Origin: Cubamyces lactineus
Taxonomy: Eukaryota > Basidiomycota > Agaricomycetes > Polyporales > Polyporaceae
Length of the DNA stretch: 64,000 nucleotides
NCBI GenBank assembly: GCA_022376465.1
Contig: JACDTU010000008.1
Location: forward strand, 62,001-126,000
Reading direction: 5' to 3'
Part shown: positions 12,501 through 22,884 of the stretch, in pieces
Numbering within the stretch: the first letter of the stretch is position 1
Layout of the letters: the number at the start of each line of letters is the position of its first letter
The notes under the pieces: generated by a model
Told to the model about the DNA's origin: nothing
What the model saw: only the letters and a program-made list of their open reading frames with translations
Databases searched by the model: none
Program-made: the position numbers and the translations under genes

Positions 12501-13634
12501 ACCATCGTATTCCTACCTGACAAAACGCCGCTCTCTCTGACATTACGCGTATCTGGCATTTGGCAGAGTACGGCCCTGAGTCGAAGTTCCGTGTGAACGT
12601 GCACCTCAAGGACGAGCAGCTCCGGAACGTCGTGATCTCCTACCTAGGCATCGCGAGCGACTTTACTGAGGCAGACTTCACGCTCGTCCTCTCACCTGCC
12701 ATCAGCGCGCCTAGAGCGCACGAAGAGCGTCATGCGCGGTTCATCGGTAAATCATCTCCCTCTTCGTTGGCTTCCCGTCTTGTAGCAGAAGCGCTGACTG
12801 GATGGGAATCGCGTAGCCACCGTGCCAACAGTCGGGGACGCGATCGAGGCGCTCGACGACCTCTGCGAGGACCTGAAGAACGCGCTGAAGCGCATAACGG
12901 ACTTGTCTGCGGAGCTCGCGTCCAAAGATCACATCAGGGTAGACAACATCCAGGAGGTACGTGCTCCCCCAACATACCTGAGTCTGAGAGCTAACGGTAG
13001 TTGTGGTGCGTGCAGATCGTACATATCTCGGACCCGAGCCTGCTCGAGAACCTCGACATGCGCCAGAAGCAGGCCCTCGTGAGCCGCGAGCTCGCGCACT
13101 GGAAGGCGGGCGCGAAACGCCGCGCGCAGACCATCCTCAGTGCGTCTCCCTCCTCTGCCCCTCCCCATCCCGTACTGACCTCTCCCCGTGCATCGCTGCA
13201 CGCACATGCAGACTCGCTGGAGATGCTTCTGCTGCTCGTCTGGCGGCACCTCGTGTTCTACGCCGAGGGCCGGCACGTGAACAACCCGGACCTGAAAGGG
13301 TCGATCGCGCACGCGCTCCGGTTCGCGTCCTCGCCCGACGTCGACACGCTCCGCGCGGAGGCGCAACGTCGCCTCGCGCGCGCGCTGCTCGCACTCGACG
13401 CGCTCGACTTGGTGAGTCGCTCTTTCCCTCTCTCTGCTCTGCTCGTCTGACTGATGGAATGTGGTGCAGACGGAGGAGACGGTCGGCGCGGACTGGCGCT
13501 CGTACGACAGCTACCGGACGATCATGGTCAGGCGGCTTGCGGACGCGGTCGGGCTCGACGTCGAGCCGTCAGACGGGCGGGAGGCATCGGACTACCACCA
13601 ACAACAACAAAACGGGTCACTGTTGACCCTCTGA
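6569..13634 (+). CDS. NUP192: Nucleoporin Nup192/Nup205 family, inner-ring scaffold
   Basis: Large alpha-solenoid scaffold of the nuclear pore inner ring. Twelve exons (6569-6740, 6794-7240, 7294-11694, 11751-11915, 11965-12086, 12140-12289, 12356-12494, 12567-12746, 12817-12956, 13016-13139, 13212-13411, 13470-13634) sum to 6405 nt, exactly 2135 codons, which supports the model. The protein is almost entirely helical, without membrane segments or FG repeats. It opens MASVSRLRAILQSAF and has the family-like stretch FFEELMAHRPQLVDLYD. One 4.4-kb exon carries most of the solenoid. The C-terminus is a short Gln-rich tail (four CAA codons). At about 2134 residues it is somewhat longer than yeast Nup192. 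The family call rests on overall pattern and length, so Nup188-type scaffolds are the main alternative. Confidence 0.78.
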
Positions 13635-14009
13635 AATCGCCCTCGGAATGCCCGTGGCCGCTGAGTCCTCCCGAGGAGGGGGAAGGGCGGCTAAGAGGTG
13701 GGCGCGACGCTTGGATGTGTGTATACGTATAGCATGATGTCGTTCACGAATTGCAATGAGTTGTACAATAAGTTATCGTGTGTCGTCTGCGTCTGCGTCT
13801 GCTATGTCGTGTGCCGTGTTGCAGTGGGACGCTCGCTCGCTGGAAATCCGCTGCGGGCGCAGTGACAAGCGTCTGACGTGGTACGCTTCCCCGGAGAGCA
13901 AAACGAAGAGTGAAGCAAGAGCAAGAGGTATCGAGACATACAGTGTAACAAAAACGTCGTGAGCGCGGCGCAGCGCGGGGCCCAGTTGCTATAGGGTTCA
14001 CGGTCACAT
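13635..14009. other. Convergent 3' flanks of NUP192 and SFT2
   Basis: 375 nt between two convergent stop codons. No gene or structured RNA was seen. It probably carries both polyadenylation regions, and the two 3' UTRs may overlap. Confidence 0.5.
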
Positions 14010-15068
14010 TCAGAAGGGAAGCAGGCTGCCGGCGCCACGGAGCGCCATCTGGCCGCCGAAGCGCAGTGTCTGCGTGCCCCCGGGGAAATATGCGGCTACG
14101 TATGCGACGAGCGCCACGACCTGCGCGGTTACGTAGAATACGCAACGTATAGGTCAGTCAGCGTGCGTGGGTGCTGGGCGGAAGGGCCGCGAGTGCGTTG
14201 ACGTACCTGCACTATGGCGCAGATGAGCGACCCGATGTATGAGTGCGCCTGTGGTGGCCAAAGAACGAGTTGTCAGAACTGCGGGAGTGGAAGACGGGTG
14301 TGAGGAGGCGAGGGGATGAGACGTACGCCGAGAGAAAAGTATAGTGTGAGGGCCAGGCTTGAGAGGTATGCGGCGGAGAACGGGAGTCGCTCTTTCGAGA
14401 AGAGATGCTTGAGGTGGTTTATGGGCCCAATCAGCACCGCGAACCTGTCCTCGCGAGTCAGAACTTCGTCCTCCGAGCTTACGGTCATCGTCACGGACGC
14501 ACCCAAACATCACCAGCAAGCTCCCCAAGCTGTACAGACACGCAATTGTCAACGACGTGGCGCTAGAAGCAGCGGAGGTGTGCGGGGTGCTCGTACCTGA
14601 ACGCGAGCGCGAACTTTGCGGGGCGGAGGGCGATCCATGGCAATGTGAAGAAGGCGACGAAGAAGCATACGGCAGCACCGATGAGACACGCTCCGAAGCC
14701 TAGTAACCTGTTTAAAGCACCCGTTAGCATACCCATAGGACCCCACGCACGCTATGCATCATCCCCGGATCCCACACCGCGTAGCGCATGCAATGCAGAC
14801 CTGGAGGACTAGCAGGGAAAGCTCTGTCAGAAACCGGAACGCACCTCTCCCATCTCGAGAGCGCAAAGTAGGCCTCCTCCTCGTTAGAGCGATCGCTAGA
14901 GCGGAGGGGGACGTAGCCGTTGCCGATGGCATTGTAGAAACGCGAGAAGGGGTTCGCGCCGCCCCCAGAAGTAGATTGGCCCTGGGCGGAGTCGTCGTTG
15001 TTGCCGCGGGCCCAGCGGAATTGTGAGAGGTTGTCACGGAAAGACTGTTCTGAGGATGCTGCGGGCAT
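14010..15068 (-). CDS. SFT2: SFT2-like Golgi/endosome transport membrane protein
   Basis: Small tetra-spanning membrane protein of the Got1/Sft2 family, which helps endosome-derived vesicles fuse at the Golgi. Six exons (14845-15068, 14597-14707, 14503-14529, 14327-14444, 14207-14248, 14010-14120) sum to 633 nt, 210 residues, the normal family size. The soluble N-terminus is Ser/Asn/Gln-rich. [17 protein letters not shown] leads into the first membrane segment, then [54 protein letters not shown] and a last hydrophobic segment ending PFGG-like ([18 protein letters not shown]). The order and spacing of the four segments match SFT2 proteins. Exon 3 is only 27 nt. Confidence 0.88.
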
Positions 15069-15893
15069 GGCGGCTGAGAAGAGAGGGGAGAGTACGGTGG
15101 AAGGAGAGAGACGGCAAGAGGATTAGAGTGGTGGGGAACTTGCCAGTCGGTGCGCTAACCTCTAGACGCCCAACGCTCTCGGCGCTTCTACTGGCGGCAT
15201 TGCGGCCCGGGCCGAGCACGCAGGCCCACAGCGTTTCTCCTCTCACTCGTCTCTCTCCTGGTCTTTTGTATGCTTGACAGCCTATAGCCTGGGGGCACCT
15301 GTTCACGCCTATGCTGCTCTGTTGTTGCTGCGCGGTATCCTTGATGTCATCTTGTCCTTTCTCTTGTGGTCTGATTGTATGCCATTGAAGCATCTCCAGC
15401 CTGGAACGCGCCCTGCCCACATTCAGAATCCAATCTCTTCCTTCTGCTGACAATGTCTCGGATCCCACATTTCCATGTCAACAGTACCCTTGACCCATCC
15501 CTGATACACGATGAGATGCCTTCTTGTGGCTCCGGAACACATAGACGTCACTTCACAAGCTAGCTCTGAGCTTTCCTATCGCATGAGCTGCTGCCGCTAC
15601 ATGTACGCGCAGTACATCCACTAGCATGCATTGCCATAAACTCCAGTGCTATTTCCTGGCATCTCGCGTTCACTCACCCAAACGGAGGGCTTGATTCACG
15701 GTGCAAGGTGGGTTGAACTGGGTCATGCGGACCGCAGCGGAGGGTGCTATGACGGCATGTGCATGTGCGCCAAATCCGATACTGTGACACAAACCTTGTC
15801 AATGTCAGATCACCGGCACCCTATAAAGCACACTGACCGTGGCCGCCTCCCGCGACAAACTACCAGCTACCCTCACCCCTGCGACGATCCCAT
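15069..15893. other. Divergent promoter region: SFT2 (minus) and TIM-barrel gene (plus)
   Basis: 825 nt between two divergent start codons. A TATAAA lies at 15822-15827, 67 nt before the TIM-barrel ATG, and fits a core promoter. No other gene is supported. The 15370-15650 part has scattered short frames without family resemblance. Confidence 0.5.
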
Positions 15894-16795
15894 ATGGCAG
15901 CCCCAACCAACCGAGTTGAAGCTCTCGCACGCCTCCGCCAGACAATCGCAGAAGGCCGCATGATCTTGGGTGCGGGCGCTGGAATCGGCCTCACCGCCAA
16001 ATGCGTAGACAAAGGCGGCGCAGACCTCATCGTGCTGTACAACAGCGGGCGATACAGAATGGCTGGACTCGGCTCTCTCGCAGGCCTCATGCCGTACGGC
16101 GATGCCAACGGGATCGTCCTCGAGATGGTACGCGATCATCACGCTGCAACTACGCCCACAGCTAACCACCACTCGTGCGAACTCTCCAGGCGAGGGAAGT
16201 GCTCCCGATCGTCCAAAACGCAGGTGTGCTCGCCGGGGTGTGCGGGACGGACCCCTTCCGGCTCATGCCCCACTTCCTGCGCCAGCTGCAGGCGCTCGGC
16301 TTCTGCGGCGTGCAGAACTTCCCCACCGTCGGGCTCATCGACGGCACCTTCCGGCAGCACCTCGAGGAGACGGGCATGTCGTACGCGCGCGAGGTCGACA
16401 TGATCCGCACCGCGCACGAGCTGGGCCTCCTCACGACCTCGTATGTGTTTACGGTGGAGGACGCGGAGGCGATGGCGCGTGCGGGCGCGGACGTGCTTGT
16501 GGTGCATATGGGGCTGACGACGTCCGGGAGCATTGGCGCGAGGACGAGCGTGACGCTGGACGAGAGTGTGCGGAGGATACAGGCGTGTCGCGATGCGGCG
16601 GTGAAGGTGAACGAGGACATCATCGTGCTGTGCCATGGGGGTCCCATCGCGACGGCGGAGGACGCGGCGTACGTGCTCGCGCGGACCCAGGGCGTGCATG
16701 GCTTCTTTGGTGCGTCGAGCATGGAGCGGTTGCCGGTGGAGACCGCTGTGGAGGAGAACGCGAAGAAGTTCAAGGAGATTCCTATTAGACGGTAA
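15894..16795 (+). CDS. TIM-barrel protein, phosphoenolpyruvate-hydrolase-like family (Tm-1 C-terminal half homologue)
   Basis: Two exons (15894-16127, 16190-16795) give a 279-residue protein. It is a TIM-barrel family annotated as PEP-hydrolase-like, whose true reaction is not established. Signature segments are [85 protein letters not shown] and [15 protein letters not shown], ending [17 protein letters not shown]. Plants fuse this domain behind a UPF0261 domain in Tm-1-type proteins; here the UPF0261 protein is encoded by the next gene downstream on the same strand. The start ATG follows a TATAAA box by 67 nt. I infer that the two products act together. Confidence 0.88.
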
Positions 16796-17301
16796 TGAAC
16801 CTGTTCTTGAAGCTGGAGAAGCCGCCGTTTCTGTGTATTTGTCTGCCCAGGATCAATACCACCATCAGGGTATTGCGCTGCGAGACTGACGCCACAGACG
16901 CGTTTGCAAGTAACGTGACCGCGTTGCGCGTCGAGTCGCCCTCCGTCTGACTCTGTCCTACACGCAGCCCAGCATCGTAGTTGGACGTCGCAAGGGGTAA
17001 TTTCTCAGAAGAGCCCTCTACGACACTGCGATTGGAAAGAAAACCTTGTGGCACCCGAAGCGGTCCATATTCTCGTGTGACCCTGACGGAGCACATGTGA
17101 TGGTCCACCTGCTCGCCCCTCGCCGCCGACCCGAGACGTGCTGGACAGAAATGGGTTTCGTCACCAAGCTCCCGGACTGCGGGTGTCAGGCCGTATATAT
17201 ACGCACGCCGCTGTTTATCCTTAGGTGAACCTTGCCCGCAATTCCGCCGTCCGCTAGTCGCAATCGCGCAAGCTCTCTCAGTGTTAGTATCGCTCATTTT
17301 C
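16796..17301. other. Intergenic between TIM-barrel and UPF0261 genes
   Basis: 506 nt holding the 3' flank of the TIM-barrel gene and the promoter of the UPF0261 gene. TATATATA at 17194-17201, about 100 nt before the first in-frame ATG, is the likely TATA box. The presence of a TATA box argues that the two genes are transcribed separately. Confidence 0.5.
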
Positions 17302-18699
17302 ATGAATTTTCATTCAGATATGGCAGAAAATACGACAAACGATATGCCAGTTGAGCACGACGCGCCCTGTGTCGCTATCCTCGGGACGTGCGATACCAAG
17401 CTCGACGAACTCCTCTACGTCCGCACGCACCTCCTCGAAACCCACCACGTCCGCGTCAAGCTCATCGACGTCGGGCGCACGCCCGGCACGCATCCTGCCA
17501 TCGACATCACGCAGCCTTCGGTGCTTGCCATGTCTTTCATACGACCCAACGACCAGCACACAGCGCCGCTCCGTCCAGAAGACATCTCGCAGCTCCCCCG
17601 CGCACAGCTCGTCAGCACGCTCGCCTCACGCGCCGCCCCTCTCGTCGCCTCCCTCGCCGCAACGCACGACCTGCACGGCTTCGTCGCGCTGGGTGGCTCA
17701 GGCGGATCCGCGCTCGCCGCGGCGGTTATGCGCCGGCTCCCGCTTGGGTTCCCGAAGCTGCTGGTGAGCACGATGGCGGCGGGGGACGTACGGCCGCTCG
17801 TCGGCGAGGCGGACGTCGCGCTCCTGTATAGCGTCGTCGACATTGCGGGCCTGAACGACATCTTGCGTCCCATCCTCGAGAACGCGGCGGGGGCGATCGC
17901 GGGCATGGCGCGCGCGTACCAGGCTCGGCTGAACAGGGAGACGGTGGCCGCGGTACCGACTTCTGTGGGAGAGGGTGAGAGGTGCAGGAGGAAGCGCATT
18001 GGGATCACCATGTTTGGGGTGACTACTCCTGCGGTGACGCGGGCGCGGGGGCTCCTAGAGCAGTACGGCTGCACGCCGTACGTCTTCCACGCTACCGGGG
18101 CTGGAGGGCGGGCCATGGAGCAGCTCGTCAGCCAGGGGTTCTTCGACGGGGTGCTCGATCTCACGACAACGGAACTCGCGGACGAGCTTGTCGGCGGGGT
18201 GCTGAGCGCGGGCCCGCACAGGCTCGAGGCCGCCGCGCGAGCAGGTGTACCTCAGGTCGTCTCGCTCGGTGCGCTCGACATGGTGAACTTCGGACCGCGG
18301 GCGAGCGTGCCCGAACGGTTCCTCAGTGCGGGACGGACGCTGCATGAGCACAACGCGTCTGTGACGCTCATGCGGACGACCCGAGAGGAGTGTGCGGAGC
18401 TTGGACGTACCATCGCGCGCAAGCTGCGTGAGGCAGGAGCAAGGAGGGAGAACACTGAGGTCTGGGTACCGAGGGGCGGGGTGAGCGCGCTAGACCGGGA
18501 AGGGGAGGCGTTTTGGGATCCTGACGCAGACGCAGCACTGGTCGAGGCGTTGCGGGAGGAGCTGCAAGCAGAGAAGGATGAGGAGAAGCGGGTCAACGTC
18601 GTTGAGAGGCGGGAAAACATTAACGACTCCGCTTTCGTGGAAGGTATGATTTCAAGTCTTGCACGAATGATGCAGCTCCAGCTGGCGGATGGTAGTTGA
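17302..18699 (+). CDS. UPF0261 / Tm-1-like ATP-binding domain protein
   Basis: Intronless, 465 residues from the ATG at 17302 (an alternative start at 17320 gives MAENTTND). Signature segments are VAILGTCDTKLDEL, HGFVALGGSGGSALAAA, LPLGFPKLLVSTMAAG, ALLYSVVDIAGLN, GITMFGVTTPAV, VFHATGAGGRAMEQL, VLDLTTTELADELVGGV and VTLMRTTREECAELG. These match the UPF0261 family essentially end to end. In plant Tm-1 the same domain binds ATP and is followed by the TIM-barrel domain encoded here by the upstream gene. The C-terminus has an acidic/basic helical extension (about 430-465). The biochemical function in fungi is unknown to me. It is the only intronless gene of this size in the window, which is mildly unusual. 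Confidence 0.9.
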   Translation: MNFHSDMAENTTNDMPVEHDAPCVAILGTCDTKLDELLYVRTHLLETHHVRVKLIDVGRTPGTHPAIDITQPSVLAMSFIRPNDQHTAPLRPEDISQLPRAQLVSTLASRAAPLVASLAATHDLHGFVALGGSGGSALAAAVMRRLPLGFPKLLVSTMAAGDVRPLVGEADVALLYSVVDIAGLNDILRPILENAAGAIAGMARAYQARLNRETVAAVPTSVGEGERCRRKRIGITMFGVTTPAVTRARGLLEQYGCTPYVFHATGAGGRAMEQLVSQGFFDGVLDLTTTELADELVGGVLSAGPHRLEAAARAGVPQVVSLGALDMVNFGPRASVPERFLSAGRTLHEHNASVTLMRTTREECAELGRTIARKLREAGARRENTEVWVPRGGVSALDREGEAFWDPDADAALVEALREELQAEKDEEKRVNVVERRENINDSAFVEGMISSLARMMQLQLADGS

Positions 18700-19327
18700 G
18701 GAGGGTGTTCAGCACATGGTACCCCCGCACATCCTCATGTATAAACATGCTTCATCGGATGTGTGTGATTCTCTCGTGACACCGCTCATAGCTTGGGAAT
18801 TGGCATTTGCAGAGTGTGTGCTAATCTATCTGCAAGCTGGAATGTTACGTGAATGTTGCAGGCAGTTTTTTCGTAGACGGCGCACCTATTGCCTAATCCA
18901 TGGTTATCCCCACGCGGGATCCCCGGGCCCATATTACCGCGTGCGGTGGAACGGTACGAACGCGTGAAGATAGGAAGTAATGAGGATACAACACAAGGGA
19001 AGCTGCTATATGTGGATACAGACATTCGTACGGACAACATTGCGAGAGGTGCGTGCGGAAGCGTGTCATTAAAGGAACGAGTCAGGAGCGACTGGTACTT
19101 CCGCCAGATGCTCGTAAACGGGGATGTGGGAACGACGACGGTGTGAATGTGGAGGAAAGGTGTATAGAGCGTGTTGAGAAGGTGAGATACAAAGACCACA
19201 AAGCACGATACAGCCGAGAAGACCGGAATAAGCGGGTACGTGGAGAAAAGGCGTCACCCAACGACACAGAGAAAGTCCTGACGACAGTCTGAGACATGGG
19301 AAAGCGCAAAGTTCAGAGGCTTGCGCA
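18700..19327. other. Convergent 3' flanks of UPF0261 gene and UBE2G1-like gene
   Basis: 628 nt between convergent stop codons. Read on both strands, I saw no conserved coding segment, repeat or RNA gene. Confidence 0.45.
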
Positions 19328-20367
19328 TCAGTCAAAGGCTTCCTCTGCGCTCCGCCTGACCAACCGCCGGACCTTCTTCTTGTAACCTGTTGGGGAAGAG
19401 TGGACGTCAGTAAGTACACCCTCACAGTACGCTCCAAGAGCAGAGGGTCACGTGAGTGGATAGCTGTAGCGTACCTTCAAAGTCGGTCCGCACTTCCTTG
19501 GCTGCGTCGACGTTAGCAGGACTGTCAAGGTTCGGCTTGTCTGAGGAGAGCAGCGAGATGACGCTCAGAAGCTATCGAACAAGACATTAGTCAGAATGCG
19601 TATGGGGTGGGAGTGTGCATATATGCTACTCACAATCGATTCGACTGTGTGGACAGGAAGCCATCTCTCGCCCGAGTCCTCATAGCCGTATTGATCTTCA
19701 CCAGGTGGATGCTGCATTCTCCCTGTCAGTGACCGCGACAGTGAAAGATGCTCCGTGAATGACTCACAAGAATCGAGATGCAAACGACACCATCGGGGTA
19801 GACTGGACGACGAGAATCAGAACACAAATACAAGGATGCTACATGACAGACAACGCACTGTTTGGATGCCACATCGGAGTGATAAACCGCATCTTCGGAG
19901 GGTTAAGCGGGAAGTCTTCTGGGAAGGACAACCGGGCCTTGAAGAAGCCACCCTCACTATGAAGGGTCAGAAGTTGCCTTGAAGTTGACTCAGTATGAGT
20001 CTCAGGGGCACGTACTAGATAGTGTCCGGAGGGCTGCAATCATGCTCATCAGTACTGAATAAGGGAGTGGCTGGACGATTGAGACGTACCCGATGATCAT
20101 GACCTCCCATTCGTACAGGTTGTTGTCGTCCACAAGACCTGCGGTTCCATATTCACAAAGTCCAAGTAGAAAGATATATTTTTACAGGGGAGATACGTCG
20201 ACTTAGTGAGCAATCCACAGGGTCCCAAAGGGTTCCGATAGAGGCTCACCTGCCGAGAAGCCGTCCACAGGATGCTTGGTGAGCTCCGCCAACTGACGGC
20301 GGAGGAGAAGAGTGTTGGAAGGAACATTGTTAGGCGTCCCTGTTCTCGAGGTCATCGTACTCGACAT
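19328..20367 (-). CDS. Ubiquitin-conjugating enzyme E2, UBE2G1 type
   Basis: E2 enzyme that carries ubiquitin on a cysteine for transfer by an E3 ligase. Eight exons (20250-20367, 20090-20138, 20016-20033, 19859-19956, 19768-19802, 19634-19711, 19475-19571, 19328-19386) sum to 552 nt, 183 residues. Active site: VVCISIL, followed by the long acidic loop HPPGEDQYGYEDSGERWLP that marks the UBE2G/Cdc34 class, then HTVESI, SPANVDAAKE and a basic tail KKKVRRLVRRSAEEAFD. HPPGEDQYGY and VDAAKE fit UBE2G1 better than UBC7/UBE2G2, which has HTPGDDP and ANIDCCK and is encoded at 30.6 kb. Exon 3 is only 18 nt, encoding PPDTI. Confidence 0.9.
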
Positions 20368-20797
20368 TGAGGTCGGCGGGTGAGAAGAGGATTGAGAGCG
20401 GTTGAGAAGAGTGGTGTGGGGATCGATGCAATGTAGTGAGTTGCTAGACGCCCATAGTCTCGAATTTACCGCTTATATAATTGCCAGTTTACAAGCTGCT
20501 TACCGGCGCTTTATCATCGCAATCGTTTGGACGCGGACTCTCTTATAAGAGTAAGAACGCTGTATTGATCATCATCTATCCGCGACTTGCGGCTTGCGCG
20601 CTGCTTCAAGTGGACGTCGACGCTATATCCTGGGTACTAGAGCTCTACGCGTCGTGCCCAAGCAATTCAATATACGTGGTGAGCATCGTGGCAATCACTA
20701 TGAACCAGCTGAGGCTTAACTCGTTTAGGACGCGTACGGGTATACCGTAACGGTAAAGCAAGAAACATCAGAGCCGATCGCAACAAAGGCAATAGCT
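20368..20797. promoter_or_regulatory. Divergent promoter: UBE2G1-like (minus) and F-box-like (plus)
   Basis: 430 nt between divergent starts. The palindromic TTATATAA at 20473-20480 lies 106-113 nt upstream of the E2 ATG and could serve as its TATA box. A second palindrome, CTCTTATAAGAG, lies near 20540-20551. Nothing else is recognised. Confidence 0.4.
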
Positions 20798-22541
20798 ATG
20801 ACACGACCAAAGGCCGGGGGTGCTCCTAAAGTCACAAAACCGGGCGGGGACTCTACCCTCGCAACTTCCATTGCACGCGATCAAGCCTTACAATGCTCAG
20901 ACGTCGTGGAGGCCATCTTCGATGAGATGGAAGTTTGGCCCGATTCAGAGCGATATCCCGCCTGTGCACGATGCGCGCGCGTATGTCGCTCCTTCTACAG
21001 GCCAGCAACTCGCGTGTTGTGGTCATCTCTGAGCGATGAAGGGATGTTCCCCTTGTGGAGTATCTTCACGCAGCGGAAAAGAACAAGCCGAAGTCTTCCC
21101 CTGGACGGTCACTGTTTCGACTCGGTAAGCCAATGCCAGCACTGATATCGTTGGTCAATGCATGCTGGCATCCTCAGAGCATGTGACACTCAATGTCTTG
21201 TTGTCGCTGTAGATTGTCACGGAAAAGGCCTACTTGCAGCGCGACTTGTGGGAGCGCTTCCTCTATTACGGGTCACTTGTTCGCGAGCTGGTCTGGCACT
21301 CCGGACTTCTTTCTCCGGGAGAATCTACGGCCTGTCGGATGCTAGTCGACCACAACGACGACCGCACGTTCTTGCCCAATCTGCGAGCGCTGACATGGTT
21401 CCATAGCCGCGATGTAGAGCACAATGAGGCGATAATCATGCTCATTCCCCCGAACCTAGATGTACTCAATATCTGGATGAACGTCTGTTACGCCAACACT
21501 ACGGACCTCGTGAATGCGACAGAATCAGCATTACACCCAGTCGCTGACCGATGCCCATCACTCCGCTACCTCAACCTACGCATACAGTACATAAGCGCGG
21601 AACACCTGCTGCCAGTGCTATGTCGCTTCAAGAACGTTCATGATCTTCGAGTAAACCACATGGAATGGGCGGCTAGAGGGTATTTCAGGTCTGCAGACAC
21701 TTGTCAGCTCCTCGCCTCGCTTCCATGTCTGCATAGATTGGATATCTCTGTCGCAGAATTCAATCGGACCCCACCCGTACCCATTACGCACCCCCAACTT
21801 CGCTTCCTCCGCTGTTCCGGGGCGAGCGCGGACCTGGCAACTTTCGCAGCGCTGTTGCGAGTGCCCCGCCTCACCGTCTTCTGGGCGTACTGTACGAACC
21901 AGGAAGCAACGCGTCTCTCCGATTTTCAGCTATTGGTCCGCAGCGCACTCTCACCATCTTTCTCCGGCTCTCTGTCTCGCTTCTACGCCGAACAAGAGTA
22001 CTTGTATGACCGTATCACCACCGAGGACACGTCTTCGTACGAAACTGCCTCCTTCATGGACATCCTCTCGCCGATGCCATCCCTCGCGCACATGGTGGAT
22101 TTCTCCATAGGAATCGCCTCGCAGCGGTTCATGCTGTCCCTGACGGATAACGACCTCCTTGCGCTGGGGCGGGCCATGCCCCGGCTGCGTACCTTCCGAC
22201 TCATGCCCCTGTCCGCACAGTCTCCTCGCGTACCTTCGCCCCGCGGTCTAATGCAGTTCGCGGTAGACTGTCCGGATCTCGAAGTGCTAGGACTCGGCGC
22301 GCTGAGAGGCGCACCTATCGAGATGCCGTCTCGCGTACCCAGCACAGAGCATCCGCTGGTCGAGTTGATCTTGAAGGAAGCTACCACGCCAGTGAAAGAG
22401 CCGAAGAAGCTGGCCACCTATCTGCACACCCTGTTCCCTGCGTTGAATGATTTTGTGCCGCCGTCTCTCCCTGTCAACGCAATAGCTGGTTGGAGCGCTA
22501 CAAAACGGATCCATACGTCGTTGACTCGGGGGAAGAAATAG
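20798..22541 (+). CDS. F-box-like / leucine-rich-repeat-like protein
   Basis: Two exons (20798-21124, 21213-22541) give 551 residues. Near residues 35-80 the pattern VVEAIFDEM...CARCARVCRSFYRPATRVLWSSL matches the F-box-like motif typical of large mushroom F-box families. The motif recruits substrates to SCF ubiquitin ligases through Skp1. The rest has irregular Leu-rich segments (CPSLRYLNLRI, LPCLHRLDISV, MPRLRTFRL, CPDLEVLGLGAL) that suggest a solenoid substrate-binding region. The start is the first ATG in frame. A second F-box-like gene lies convergently downstream. The target is unknown, and such families evolve fast, so orthology cannot be judged by eye. Confidence 0.72.
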
Positions 22542-22884
22542 CTCGCAATGCGACGGATGCGAGCATGCGGGCAAGAGATGCGCTTGGAATTCATGCACCA
22601 AACATACTCAGTTGCTCAGTACGGTACCGATTGTATTACCAGGAATATTTCAGTAAAGGCTAGGTAGGGGACCGGCTTGGAGGAGGGTCTGTACAGGATG
22701 TATATGTACGTTAACTGAAGCACGCCAGAGCTATGTAAAACGAGGGCTGATCTAGACAGTACAGCGGAGCAGAGCATTAGAGGAAAAGCGCAGCGATAAC
22801 AACGGGCCGGAGCACCTCAACAACAAACCACGGAAATGCACTCCTATGCACAATACACAAGTGAAAATTAAGCACGAGGTGGTT
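22542..22884. other. Convergent 3' flanks of two F-box-like genes
   Basis: 343 nt between two convergent stop codons. No gene was seen. Confidence 0.5.
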
